From: a virus
DNA: 64,000 nucleotides
IMG/VR virus record: IMGVR_UViG_3300037258_000358
Location: 1-64,000 of that record
Strand: one strand, 5' to 3'
The position numbers were made by a program, and so were the translations under genes. The first letter of the stretch is position 1. Each line of letters starts with the position of its first letter. The notes below the pieces were generated by a model. That model was given only the letters and a program-made list of their open reading frames with translations. It made no database searches and was not told the origin of the DNA. Positions 31,817 to 40,207 of the stretch are shown here, piece after piece.

Positions 31817-32170
31817 ATGCGTGCTTCGAAGGAGCTTGTCGTCCACGGGTCGGGACTGCGGGCCAGCGCACGCAAGAGCGAGCGCCGCGCTGGCGGCTAT
31901 GTGCCGTCATCAGAGCAATTGGAGATCGCCGAGGGCGCGCTCACCGTCCACAGCGACGAGATTGAGCGCCTGCGCGTTCTCGTGGCTCAGGCCGAAGAGC
32001 AGATGGTCGCCAGCGCCGAGGCTTGGCTCGAGGCTCAGGCTCAGCACTTCAAGGCCAAGCGCGCCCTCGAACGCATGATCGTGAACGCGCGGCGCACATT
32101 GTCGAAGCCAACCACGACTACGGGGTTGATGATGGGCGACCCAGCGCCGGGACGGACGCCATGGGCGTGA
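31817..32170 (+). CDS. Coiled-coil protein, 117 aa
   Basis: Good GGAGG site upstream. Residues ~35-95 are Ala/Glu/Gln/Leu-rich heptads (EIERLRVLVAQAEEQMVASA). Function unknown. Confidence 0.6.
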   Translation: MRASKELVVHGSGLRASARKSERRAGGYVPSSEQLEIAEGALTVHSDEIERLRVLVAQAEEQMVASAEAWLEAQAQHFKAKRALERMIVNARRTLSKPTTTTGLMMGDPAPGRTPWA

Positions 32171-32253
32171 GCGGTCCCGGGATGACCAGGGCCGCGATCA
32201 TCGTCCTGGCGATCGTCGCTGTAGCCTTCATGGTCCTGGCGGGACGAGCGTGA
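32161..32253 (+). CDS. Small one-TM peptide, 30 aa
   Basis: MGVSGPGMTRAAIIVLAIVA then VAFMVLAGRA. Stop overlaps the next GTG (GTGA). One TM helix fills most of the peptide. Confidence 0.5.
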   Translation: MGVSGPGMTRAAIIVLAIVAVAFMVLAGRA

Positions 32254-32891
32254 CGCCCAGGCGCGACCCGACGCGCCGGTTCTTCGTCAAGAAAAAGAGC
32301 CGCATCGATAACGCCGCGCCCATGCTCCGGGCCAAGATCGGCGTGCGCAAGGCCGTGCTCGAGAACCTCGGCGCCGAGGCGCATGTGTTCGATGCCTTCG
32401 CGGGATCTGGCGAACTCTGGGCCGACGTATGGAGGGACGCGAAATCCTACGTCGGCTGCGACGTCAGGTTTTTCGCCGATGAGCGGGAATGCTTCGTCGC
32501 CGACAATCGCCGGATCCTCCGGGCTGTCGACCTGGGGCGGTTCACCATCTTCGACTTCGATGCCTACGGGTCGCCTTGGGAACAGGTGATCATCCTCTGT
32601 GCACGCCGGCGGCTGGCGCCTGGCGAGCGGCTGGGCGTCATCCTGACGGAGGGCTCGATCCTGAAACTGAAGATGGGGACGCTTCCCCATGCCCTGCGAC
32701 TGATCGCCGGGATCCGCGGCAACCCGGCCGGCCTCGCCCGCGGCGATGGCGTTCTGGACGCGGCCGTCGCCGGGATGGCCCGACGATTGAATGCCGTCAT
32801 CGTGAGGCAGTGGCGAGCCTGGGGCGCCAGCGGCGCCCGTATGCGCTACGTCGGCCTCGTACTCGAGGGAAAGACCTCAGGCGACGTCTAG
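32250..32891 (+). CDS. Class I methyltransferase-like protein
   Basis: 213 aa. AHVFDAFAGSGELWADVWRD is motif I; YVGCDV is motif II; FDFDAYGSPWE resembles the D-P-F-G-S-P catalytic region of tRNA guanine methyltransferases. Ends 15 bp inside the convergent operon. A nucleic-acid substrate is plausible but not shown. Confidence 0.6.
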   Translation: MTPRRDPTRRFFVKKKSRIDNAAPMLRAKIGVRKAVLENLGAEAHVFDAFAGSGELWADVWRDAKSYVGCDVRFFADERECFVADNRRILRAVDLGRFTIFDFDAYGSPWEQVIILCARRRLAPGERLGVILTEGSILKLKMGTLPHALRLIAGIRGNPAGLARGDGVLDAAVAGMARRLNAVIVRQWRAWGASGARMRYVGLVLEGKTSGDV

Positions 32892-33041
32892 GGCCTTCCG
32901 GACCGCGTACCGGCTCGTAATGACACGGTAGCCATCGGCGAACTCGACGAGGGCGCTGTTCATCCGGCCGACGGCGACGATGCGGCAGGGCTCACCGAAC
33001 CGTTCCGGCAGGTACTTCCGCCAACGCCAAGTGTGGCTCAC
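32877..33041 (-). CDS. Hypothetical protein, 54 aa
   Basis: GTG overlaps the upstream stop (GTGA). Beta-rich with EPCRIVAVGRMNSALVEFAD; possibly an SH3-like or KOW-like barrel. Last gene of the long - strand operon. Confidence 0.55.
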   Translation of the reverse strand: MSHTWRWRKYLPERFGEPCRIVAVGRMNSALVEFADGYRVITSRYAVRKALDVA

Positions 33042-33268
33042 CCGGCGCCGCCGCACATCGGACACGTCAGCCAGCGCCCGATCATGTCGATGGCCGTCGC
33101 CGGCACGGACCCGCTTCCACCGCATCGCTCGCAAGGACCATCCGGCGGCGTCAGATGAAGCGCAGGGGGTGCATCGACTATGCGCACTGGCGGGTTGGCC
33201 TCAGCTAAGCGTCGGCGGTGCTGGGCGTATAGGCGCTGGCGGGGATCGTCTTGCGGGAGGTCCATCAT
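33038..33268 (-). CDS. Zinc-ribbon protein, 76 aa
   Basis: C-terminal CERCGGSGSVPAT......CPMCGG is a DnaJ-like zinc motif (CxxCGG twice). N-terminus is Arg/Gln-rich. Two adjacent ATGs overlap the upstream stop. Confidence 0.65.
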   Translation of the reverse strand: MMDLPQDDPRQRLYAQHRRRLAEANPPVRIVDAPPALHLTPPDGPCERCGGSGSVPATAIDMIGRWLTCPMCGGAG

Positions 33269-34116
33269 CGGGGATCGCCCTCCCACCCGAGCGGTGCCTG
33301 AAAGCCTGAAGCATGGGCGTGGCCACCGCCGCCATACGCCGCCGCAATCACGGAAACATCGGCCCCATCGTCCATGGAGCGGAGTGAAAAGACCCGCGCG
33401 CCATCAGCGCGGTCAAAATAGCACGCCCCGAACGGATAGCCCTTGGCCAGCTCATGCGCCGCGTCCGACGACATCGTGTAGGGCAGATTGGCGACCCGGA
33501 CTGGATAGCCGCCGATCACCATGCTTCGCGTGGTCTGAGCGAGCAATTCCCTAACGTCTTTGTGGTGCTTTCGCTCAATGGCGACGCCTTGGGAGATGAT
33601 GTTCTCCAGTCCGGCGCGCGTGCTCAGTTGAGCGGCCAGATCATCCCACGCGCCAAACTCATACGAGTGGCTGAAGAGGACAGCGGCGACCTCTCGCGAG
33701 CCGTGCAGTTGGAAGCGCCAGAGATCGCGGTCCTGCACGTAGAGGCAAATTGGAGGTGCTTCAGAGTCGTGGCAATAATCCCACGCCAGCACGGCCCCGC
33801 TGCGGTCCATATCGAACACAACATCCACATTCGGGTGAGCGCGGGCATCCCAGCCTTCCAGGTCAGCCTGCGCGCTCTTGTGGTGGTCCAGGATCGTTAG
33901 CGACCGACATTGTTCGACCATCTTGTCGAGGACCGGCCGCTTGTAGGAAAAGTCCACCAATAGCACGTCTTTGTCAGCCACGTCTGGCGGTGCTTCGCCA
34001 TAAACGCCAGGATGGAATTGGACTGCGTCGCCCCACTTTTTCCAAACGGCCCACGCTGATGTAAATCCATCGGCACACGGATGATGGTGGATGCAAATAT
34101 CAGGTGCGTCGGTCAT
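33265..34116 (-). CDS. DHH/DHHA1 family phosphoesterase
   Basis: 283 aa from ATG 34116, which has GGAGGG upstream. HHHPCADGFTSAWA (motif I-like), LLVDFSYK (motif II), ILDHHKSA (DHH motif III) and C-terminal AAYGGGGHAHASGF (DHHA1). The family hydrolyses short oligonucleotides, pAp or cyclic dinucleotides, or acts as RecJ-type nuclease. In a phage it may salvage nucleotides or remove signalling dinucleotides used in defence (inference). Confidence 0.8.
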   Translation of the reverse strand: MTDAPDICIHHHPCADGFTSAWAVWKKWGDAVQFHPGVYGEAPPDVADKDVLLVDFSYKRPVLDKMVEQCRSLTILDHHKSAQADLEGWDARAHPNVDVVFDMDRSGAVLAWDYCHDSEAPPICLYVQDRDLWRFQLHGSREVAAVLFSHSYEFGAWDDLAAQLSTRAGLENIISQGVAIERKHHKDVRELLAQTTRSMVIGGYPVRVANLPYTMSSDAAHELAKGYPFGACYFDRADGARVFSLRSMDDGADVSVIAAAYGGGGHAHASGFQAPLGWEGDPR

Positions 34117-34179
34117 AGTTCCCTCCAGTGCAAAAACAGGTATTTCAACATTCTCCGGGATGAAAGAGTCCTTCATCCT

Positions 34180-34458
34180 CTACACGGAGCCCTTGGCTGG
34201 AGTGTTGGCGAGAGCATCGGCCGCCATTTGCACATAGTCCTGGTCTGGGTATTGAGGGGCATAGGCACCTGCTGCCCAGAGCCACGCCCAATTTGGTTCT
34301 TGAACTCCTGTCGGCGTGAAACGGGCGTTACACCGGACGCAAAACAGATAATGCTCCGGGCGCTTATAGACGAGCGGCTTGCGACCGCAGCAGCGGCCCT
34401 TCTCGTCCAAATGTCTCGCCGGGAAGGATGCTGGCAAATCTTGTCCCCCCTCCATCAC
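34180..34458 (-). CDS. Hypothetical zinc-binding protein, 92 aa
   Basis: GRCCGRKPLVY..PEHYLFCVRCNARF forms a zinc ribbon; the C-terminal part is Ala/Tyr/Trp-rich. The start overlaps the upstream stop. Confidence 0.6.
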   Translation of the reverse strand: MMEGGQDLPASFPARHLDEKGRCCGRKPLVYKRPEHYLFCVRCNARFTPTGVQEPNWAWLWAAGAYAPQYPDQDYVQMAADALANTPAKGSV

Positions 34459-34781
34459 GACCGCTCTCCCGCAGATCGGGCGAAGGCCACAGAGGCTTTG
34501 CGGAGCCGGGACAGCGCCAGCAATTCCTTGCCCAACAGGACGCGCCCTTTGATGGCCGCGGCGTAAGCCTCGGCAGCGCTAATCACCTCCCCAAGGCCGT
34601 CCTGGGCCAAGATGGCGTCTACCTCGGCGTAAACGTAAGCGCGGTCAGCTTCATCATGGTCCTCCCAACGCGGCCCTTCGTCGTGGCTATCATAGAGGCG
34701 TTCCCACATCGCCCGCGCGGCCCTCTCCCGGAAGGTATTGCGAGGGATGGTCGATTCAGGTGACGAGCCGTACACGGTCAT
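34455..34781 (-). CDS. Hypothetical protein, 108 aa
   Basis: ATGA overlap with the upstream gene. Acidic N-terminal half (DEGPRWEDHDEADRAYVYAE) and an Ala/Leu-rich helical second half. Similar small proteins are common in phage accessory operons. Confidence 0.6.
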   Translation of the reverse strand: MTVYGSSPESTIPRNTFRERAARAMWERLYDSHDEGPRWEDHDEADRAYVYAEVDAILAQDGLGEVISAAEAYAAAIKGRVLLGKELLALSRLRKASVAFARSAGERS

Positions 34782-35584
34782 GCTTTCGAGGTCTCCGCGT
34801 TCGCAACGCTGATTCCAAGGCATTCAGTATGGTGGTGTGCCCCGCCTGACAGCACGGGGCAGTAGCCGAACCCGAGCGCCTTTCCACAGGTCGCGCACGG
34901 CTCGAACATGCGAATGAGGTTGCGGGCGATGTGGAAATTCACCTTCCAATGATGGACGTGCCAGCGCGGATGCTTCCACCATGGGCGGTAATGCCGATGC
35001 AGATTGGCCGCGATCAGCTTGACGAGAGTTTCAGGTTCTTCGGCGGTGGAGAGGTTGTCGATCGGATTGAGCGCGAGAGCATGAGCTTGGTCGGTCACGT
35101 CCCGAACGCGGGTGAAGGCTCTGCGCATCCATTTGGCGTGCGCGCCGCCGTCGCCGTTCTGGCCATTCCACCAGCGCCGAAGTTCAAGTTCGCGCGCCAC
35201 CATGACACAAACCGCCATGGTTTCGGCGAGCGGCATTCGGGAGTAAGTGTAGCCACGGCTATCGTCCAAACCGCCAGGATGATTGACGGGTGTTCGCGTT
35301 CGCAGGGCGCGGCCGACCTCGAACATCGTGGCCTTGTCGGCGAGGATGTATCTCACCGCGTCGGCGTAAGGCCCGGGCGAACGGTCAAACCAGCCACAAC
35401 TATCGTCGGTGCGATTGCCAGTTCCCGGCTTCTCAGGGTCGACGTGCCAGATATCGACACCAATCCACGGCGCGAGGCCATAGAGGAAGCGCCCGAAAGA
35501 CCATGGCTTTGGTTTACCTCTGAAGCTGACGCCGCCGGCCGGATAGGGCGGGAAGCTGAAAGCCAGCGTCGACGGATCATACAT
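34778..35584 (-). CDS. Hypothetical protein, 268 aa, with C-terminal Cys motif
   Basis: Starts MYDPSTLAFSFPPYPAGGVS after GGAAGGA. Trp/Arg-rich helical middle and a C-terminal CATCGKALGFGYCPVLSGGA..HTEC zinc-like site. No family recognised. It is preceded by a 15-codon ORF with a very strong ribosome site (see findings). Confidence 0.6.
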   Translation of the reverse strand: MYDPSTLAFSFPPYPAGGVSFRGKPKPWSFGRFLYGLAPWIGVDIWHVDPEKPGTGNRTDDSCGWFDRSPGPYADAVRYILADKATMFEVGRALRTRTPVNHPGGLDDSRGYTYSRMPLAETMAVCVMVARELELRRWWNGQNGDGGAHAKWMRRAFTRVRDVTDQAHALALNPIDNLSTAEEPETLVKLIAANLHRHYRPWWKHPRWHVHHWKVNFHIARNLIRMFEPCATCGKALGFGYCPVLSGGAHHHTECLGISVANAETSKA

Positions 35585-35655
35585 TCTCAGTCCTTCCAAG
35601 CATTTCGCAAGTACGGCTCGTCATTATTCTCTCCTCCAAGCTGCGGCGCGCTCGC

Positions 35656-35880
35656 TCATGGCCAATAAAGCCCGTCGCGATTGCAGTTCGGGCATGGGCG
35701 CGCATTGTCGCAATCTTCGGCTTCGACGGACCCTCGACACAGATCATCGCAACAGCCATGAAGCCAGCCGTCGTCACAGTTATAGCAGCCCATTAGGCCG
35801 GGACCGCCGATGTTTGGATCGTCATCCCAATCGTCTAGGTCATCGTCCGACTCTGCGGAGCGCTCGCGGGAATGGGTCAT
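35656..35880 (-). CDS. Cys-rich zinc-binding protein, 74 aa
   Basis: Acidic Ser/Asp N-terminus, then CYNCDDGWLHGCCDDLCRG and CPNCNRDG: at least eight Cys in zinc-ribbon spacing. Coupled upstream by ATGA. Confidence 0.65.
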   Translation of the reverse strand: MTHSRERSAESDDDLDDWDDDPNIGGPGLMGCYNCDDGWLHGCCDDLCRGSVEAEDCDNARPCPNCNRDGLYWP

Positions 35881-36125
35881 GGCTGATCTACTAGCGAAGC
35901 CCGGAAACCGCCGCAGGTATTCACAGCGCAGATCACGAGCGCGAGAATTGCCGACGCTTCGGGGTCGCTGCGATCAAGCGCACACAGGACCACGCGGCCA
36001 TTTGCGTCTCTCAGACGGCCAGCGCAGTATTCGTCCTCGGTCCACGGCAACGGTGCTTGAACGGCGCTGGCCATCGATTGGAACGCGTCTGTGGTCTCCA
36101 TCTTGTCGAGGCGCAAGATCGCCAT
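35877..36125 (-). CDS. Hypothetical protein, 82 aa
   Basis: ATG overlaps the upstream stop (TAATG). MAILRLDKMETTDAFQSMAS; a WTEDEYCAGRLRDANGRVVL segment follows. Function unknown. Confidence 0.6.
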   Translation of the reverse strand: MAILRLDKMETTDAFQSMASAVQAPLPWTEDEYCAGRLRDANGRVVLCALDRSDPEASAILALVICAVNTCGGFRASLVDQP

Positions 36126-36463
36126 TACCCGCTCTCCTGTTGCGACTGAGCCTCGTGGGCGGGTGGATCGGGAAGGGGCTGCCAATCCGTCGGTTCGCGA
36201 AGTTCATCAACGCAAAAGCCCGCACTCTCATGCCAACGACAGAAGGTCACGAAACCTTCTAAGCCGTGGGCAGGCGCAGCGAAAACGATGATGCCAGTCC
36301 CATCCTTCGGCGCTTCCTCAATCGGCCGCCATTCGGATAGCACCCCGGCTATGGCGTCGATGACGCGGTCCATCAGTTCGTCGCTGGCATTCAGGAAATA
36401 CGGCCCCCATGATCGCCGCACTTCCTCCCGCGCTCGCTGACGTTGGGTTGGGCTAACCGCCAT
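36125..36463 (-). CDS. DUF551-like phage protein
   Basis: 112 aa. EWRPIEEAPKDGTGIIVFAA and TDWQPLPDPP are hallmarks of DUF551-type proteins found in many phage accessory operons. Function unknown. TAATG coupling. Confidence 0.65.
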   Translation of the reverse strand: MAVSPTQRQRAREEVRRSWGPYFLNASDELMDRVIDAIAGVLSEWRPIEEAPKDGTGIIVFAAPAHGLEGFVTFCRWHESAGFCVDELREPTDWQPLPDPPAHEAQSQQESG

Positions 36464-36672
36464 TACTCGCACCCTCCTGTTTGGGTTGGCGTGGGGATGG
36501 TAACGGTCCCGCCAACGCCAATAAACGGATCACCCAGAAAGCGTTGTGCGGCGCGCACCTGTTCATTATACTGTTCTTTCAGCACACGAGCGCGCGGACA
36601 ATCTGATCGTAAACAGCAAACCCAATCCCAAGGGCAAGCTGAATAGCAATCTTGACGCGCCCTCTCTTCCAT
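36463..36672 (-). CDS. Hypothetical Cys-rich protein, 69 aa
   Basis: Six or more Cys in the first 25 residues (CYSACPWDWVCCLRSDC), then a helix and a Thr/Pro-rich tail. Confidence 0.55.
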   Translation of the reverse strand: MEERARQDCYSACPWDWVCCLRSDCPRARVLKEQYNEQVRAAQRFLGDPFIGVGGTVTIPTPTQTGGCE

Positions 36673-36921
36673 CTACTCTCCCTTCAGGCTGGCGATGGCG
36701 GCGCGGGCTGTTTCGCTGTCGCAAAAACAGATTGCGCGGATATGCCAGAGCGTATCCTCGTCCGGCTCTACAAGGCGCGCAGCCAGCGACAGGAGGGCGT
36801 CTAGATCCCCCATGTCGAGGGCGTGTTCGTTGCCCTTGATCTTGCCGGATTTGGTGAGGGCGCAGGCGGAACGAAAGCGCCGGACGCGATCCAACAGCGC
36901 TCTATCGACGGTGGGGATCAT
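36673..36921 (-). CDS. Hypothetical protein, 82 aa
   Basis: Helical; MIPTVDRALLDRVRRFRSAC and a GDLDALLSLAARLVEPDEDT segment. No known motif. Confidence 0.55.
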   Translation of the reverse strand: MIPTVDRALLDRVRRFRSACALTKSGKIKGNEHALDMGDLDALLSLAARLVEPDEDTLWHIRAICFCDSETARAAIASLKGE

Positions 36922-36925
36922 GGGC

Positions 36926-37243
36926 TCAGGCTCCGATGGCTTTGATAATGCGGCGGAGATCGCCAAGCCGCATGTCGATGCGGTGGCTGTCGCGGGGCCT
37001 GTAGAGCGCGACAGAATGTTCGGCCTCCCATAGCTTGGTGCGCCGGACGAGTGGTTCCGCTGCATGTATGATTTCGATCAACGCCTTGGCGACATCGCGG
37101 ATTCCGTCAGGGTCGCGGAGAGCGATGAGTTGCAACTTTTCATCACTCGCGACTACAAGCCCTTCGGCGGCAGCACCAATGACGCGCTCGGTAAGTCGCC
37201 CGGCTCTATCATCGGGCTCCGGCCCCTCAACTCTATCGCTCAT
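36926..37243 (-). CDS. Hypothetical protein, 105 aa
   Basis: Charged, helical; AGRLTERVIGAAAEGLVVAS and KALIEIIHAAEPLVRRTKLW. Coupled to the upstream gene by ATGA. Confidence 0.55.
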   Translation of the reverse strand: MSDRVEGPEPDDRAGRLTERVIGAAAEGLVVASDEKLQLIALRDPDGIRDVAKALIEIIHAAEPLVRRTKLWEAEHSVALYRPRDSHRIDMRLGDLRRIIKAIGA

Positions 37244-37560
37244 GGGGTGGGGTCCAGCGCCGGAGGAGGAGGCGGCCCGGGATCAAAGGGCGGTGTCTGA
37301 TCGTCGCGTATATAGCGATAGGCCCCGGCAAACGGATAGGCCGACCACACGCCATCGTCTTTTATGGCATTGGCGTATATGAAGGTGGCCGTATCTAGCT
37401 GAGCCGGCTTATCTCTGTCGAACGGGGGCAAATCGAGAAACGCCAGAATTTGGAAGATGGCGCGAGATTGTTCCCCGAATTGCGCCCCCTGCGATGGTCC
37501 TAGTTCATTAAGGTAAAACGCGCCATCCTGGGCAGCTTGCTTTGTGGCTTCGTCAATCAT
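37240..37560 (-). CDS. Hypothetical protein, 106 aa, Pro-rich tail
   Basis: MIDEATKQAAQDGAFYLNEL; contains a compact alpha/beta middle and a poly-Pro C-terminus (DPGPPPPPALDPTP). Confidence 0.55.
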   Translation of the reverse strand: MIDEATKQAAQDGAFYLNELGPSQGAQFGEQSRAIFQILAFLDLPPFDRDKPAQLDTATFIYANAIKDDGVWSAYPFAGAYRYIRDDQTPPFDPGPPPPPALDPTP

Positions 37561-37562
37561 CT

Positions 37563-38024
37563 CTAATTCTCCTTCCCAGGGGTTGCGGAGAGGGCGGCGA
37601 AGGCGACGTCCATAATGCCGCTAGCGTGCACCATTCCCTCGTCGAGCGTGCCTGTCGGATCAGTTACGCCGTTCTCCCACGCACCCGCGTTGGCATGTAA
37701 GCAAAGATCGTAAAGACCCTCCAGCGCCGCTCTCAGCCCGTCCCTCGCAGCGGTCAGCTCTGCGATGCGGGCGGCCATATCGGGAGCGGAGGCGATCAGC
37801 GCGGCGTCAGCATGGCTAAAGCATACAAAGTCGTCGCGGATGTAGGGCGCCGAAGTTGAAGTGCGTTCGATGTGGCACGGGACACCGATGCAAAACTCGC
37901 CCTCATCCAGATAGCCGTAGGTCGGTTGATGCGCCCAATTGACGCGCGGGCGGCTCTGGACAAGAACTGTGCTATCGCCACCAAGCGCCTCCACCCTCCA
38001 TGGTCCCGGCGTATGCCCGCTCAT
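37563..38024 (-). CDS. Conserved phage protein (HTPGPW type)
   Basis: 153 aa. MSGHTPGPWRVEALGGDSTV and the ADAALIASAPDMAARIAELT segment are typical of a widespread phage protein family of unknown function. C-terminal helix and Ala-rich end. Confidence 0.7.
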   Translation of the reverse strand: MSGHTPGPWRVEALGGDSTVLVQSRPRVNWAHQPTYGYLDEGEFCIGVPCHIERTSTSAPYIRDDFVCFSHADAALIASAPDMAARIAELTAARDGLRAALEGLYDLCLHANAGAWENGVTDPTGTLDEGMVHASGIMDVAFAALSATPGKEN

Positions 38025-38206
38025 TCCACCTCTCCCTTCAGAGCCTCGTCAATGAGACGCAGGTCCTCTCTCGCGGTGGCCGTGTCCGCCCAGGTTATAA
38101 CCCAGCCGCGTGCGCGTCTCAGGAGTGCTTCCAATCTGGCGATGCGGGCGTCTTGCGCCTCCACATAGTCGGCGATGTTGGCGCGGTCGGTTTTGGTGAG
38201 GGTCAT
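38021..38206 (-). CDS. Hypothetical coiled-coil protein, 61 aa
   Basis: MTLTKTDRANIADYVEAQDA followed by a single long helix. ATGA overlap with the next gene. Confidence 0.6.
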   Translation of the reverse strand: MTLTKTDRANIADYVEAQDARIARLEALLRRARGWVITWADTATAREDLRLIDEALKGEVE

Positions 38207-38216
38207 TCCACCTCAC

Positions 38217-38420
38217 TCATAGGACCGGTGGCTGAAGAGAGGGTGGAGACCCGAAATTCTCAAGCATGTCGAGAAAATTGGAAGCCTCGTTACTGTCCAT
38301 CAATCCTAAGTCTCCATGAAAGTTCGACTTGATGGAGTGGCGCATAGAATGGCCTGGTCTGGGCTCGAAGGATATGCCATAAAAGGCCAAACGGGATGCT
38401 ATGCTGTCATTCTCTTGCAT
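38217..38420 (-). CDS. Hypothetical protein, 67 aa
   Basis: ATG 38420 has GGAG 7-8 bp upstream (ATG 38426 also possible). No motif seen. Base composition is less GC-rich than the neighbours. Confidence 0.45.
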   Translation of the reverse strand: MQENDSIASRLAFYGISFEPRPGHSMRHSIKSNFHGDLGLMDSNEASNFLDMLENFGSPPSLQPPVL

Positions 38421-38439
38421 TGTCATTCTCCAGTGAGGG

Positions 38440-38586
38440 TCAATCGTAAACGTCCATTATGTCGATCAGATCGAGCGGCGGTTGTTCCGGGGTGGACCAG
38501 CCACAACCCTCGCAATGCCAAGTGCCCCGCACGTCGATTTCAACGCTGTCGCTCTCGGCTATTTGGCCACAATGGGGGCAATACAT
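38440..38586 (-). CDS. Small zinc-ribbon protein, 48 aa
   Basis: MYCPHCGQIAESD...WHCEGCGWSTPEQP: two CxxCG pairs 20 residues apart form a zinc ribbon. Acidic C-terminus. Confidence 0.6.
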   Translation of the reverse strand: MYCPHCGQIAESDSVEIDVRGTWHCEGCGWSTPEQPPLDLIDIMDVYD

Positions 38587-38606
38587 CTAATCCATGCGCA
38601 ACTCGC

Positions 38607-39323
38607 TCATTCCACGTCCCCCGCTTCTCGGGCTGCGGCATAGGCGGTGAGGAAGGCTTGGGCGCGGGCCTCGTATATCCTTCGGTCGGTGTCAGTAAGC
38701 TCATCCCAAGACCATGTCGGTGCTGGATAAACAACACGTCGGAACAGCTCCCCCGCACTCACCTTCGGCCGCTCGTGATGGGCGATGGAGGAAGCGTAAT
38801 CATAGCCCGCTTCCGTGAAGTCTGGATCGCGGTCTTCTTGAGGATTGTTGTGGACCGCTTCGCATCCCGCTACGAAAGCGTTCTTTAGCGCCTCGCGCTG
38901 GTCATCCTCCGTGTCCTCTCTCGCGTCGGCGATCACAGCATCAGCAGCGGCTTGCCAAGGCTCGCCCTCCGCGTGAGTGTCGGCCTGGGTGGCCTCGAAC
39001 GCTTCCCGCGCCACCTCTCCGCCCGTTCTCGGCGAGGTGGACTTGGCGACTGTCGCTCCCATGGTTAATTCCCACAGGCCGTTTTGGGCGTGTTTTCCCC
39101 AAAGCAACTCGCTTGAAGACTGGCCATTGATTACAATGTGGTCCTTCGCACTCCCTGCACACACCACATGGACGCTGCCGCTCCCCTCCGCATCCCATTC
39201 GCGAACCTTTGCCGCGACGGCGACGGCGACATTGCGTAGGATATGAGGCCCTAGAGGTGCTTTGGCCTGAGCGGCTAGTGCAACTGCTTCCAACTCTTCC
39301 GCTTCATTCCGGGGTTCGGTCAT
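38607..39323 (-). CDS. Hypothetical protein, 238 aa
   Basis: N-terminal helical segment, middle with VHVVCAGSAKDHIVINGQSS, then acidic helical C-terminal half. The region where a ribosome site is expected is a C11 run (on the - strand) one base before the ATG. Confidence 0.6.
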   Translation of the reverse strand: MTEPRNEAEELEAVALAAQAKAPLGPHILRNVAVAVAAKVREWDAEGSGSVHVVCAGSAKDHIVINGQSSSELLWGKHAQNGLWELTMGATVAKSTSPRTGGEVAREAFEATQADTHAEGEPWQAAADAVIADAREDTEDDQREALKNAFVAGCEAVHNNPQEDRDPDFTEAGYDYASSIAHHERPKVSAGELFRRVVYPAPTWSWDELTDTDRRIYEARAQAFLTAYAAAREAGDVE

Positions 39324-39353
39324 TGGGGGGGGGGGTTCTTTCGATCACGGCTT

Positions 39354-39794
39354 TCAGATCCTGTCGCCTTCGGCTGCATCGTCGAGAACGCCCTCGGCCG
39401 CGGCGCTGGCCTGGATAGAGGCCAGATGGCGTGCGTCGATGAAGCCGGCCTTAAAGGACTGTTGGCCTAGGGCCAGGGCGTCGGCCCACGTCAGTTCGCC
39501 CATGATCGCCAGGTTCTCGGCCTCGGCAAGCTGGCTGACGGCCAGATGCTTCTGCCATTGGGCGTCCGCGGCCAACCTGGCCTTGCGGCGATCCAGAAGA
39601 TTGCGGATCGGGTAGGCGACCGTCCGCTTGGCAATCCAGCGCAGGAAGAGCCCGAAGAGAGCGACATCGGTGATCGGCCATGCGATGCATGCCCAGAAGA
39701 AGTTTTCCTGAGCGAGGCCATCCTCGCCGAGGAAGGCGGAAAGCACCAGGGCATGGAACACGGCGCCAATGGCCAGGATGAGGACCGGGTTCAT
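39354..39794 (-). CDS. Two-TM membrane protein
   Basis: 146 aa. Helices at about residues 3-22 (VLILAIGAVFHALVLSAFLG) and 32-50 (FFWACIAWPITDVALFGLFL), then a cytoplasmic coiled-coil-like domain. ATGA coupling. Role unknown. Confidence 0.6.
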   Translation of the reverse strand: MNPVLILAIGAVFHALVLSAFLGEDGLAQENFFWACIAWPITDVALFGLFLRWIAKRTVAYPIRNLLDRRKARLAADAQWQKHLAVSQLAEAENLAIMGELTWADALALGQQSFKAGFIDARHLASIQASAAAEGVLDDAAEGDRI

Positions 39795-40207
39795 CGCGGC
39801 CCTTCCAGCATCAACGTCCGGGGCATATGCCCCTTTTCGCGCATATCCTCGAGCTGCGGCGTCGCCCATTCGCTCATGGTCTGGCCATCGTATAGGACCA
39901 TGTCAGCCAAAAACTCCCGCTCAATGGTCGTGGCGCCCTCGCGAACGGCCTCCAATTTGAAGCGGATGATCTGGCCCAGCAGCCGCCAAGCGCGCCGCTC
40001 TTCCTGCGGCGTGTTTCTGGCCTTTGGATTGATGGGGACCGTGACCCGATACATGCAGGCGTGAACCTGAAAGGCGACGACAGACCTCTCGCTGCTTTCG
40101 AAGATCGCGATCTGATCTGCGGCGTGCTTACGCAGCATCGCCTTCACTTCACTCTGGCTCTGGCTGGCCGGAACCTTCGTATCTTGGGCGAAATGGCGCG
40201 TCGTCAT
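39791..40207 (-). CDS. Conserved phage protein, 138 aa
   Basis: Pattern VVAFQVHACMYRVTVPIN... RRAWRLLGQIIRFKLEAVRE..T.EREFLADMVLYDGQTMSEW recalls a conserved phage family of unknown function. Confidence 0.65.
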   Translation of the reverse strand: MTTRHFAQDTKVPASQSQSEVKAMLRKHAADQIAIFESSERSVVAFQVHACMYRVTVPINPKARNTPQEERRAWRLLGQIIRFKLEAVREGATTIEREFLADMVLYDGQTMSEWATPQLEDMREKGHMPRTLMLEGPR

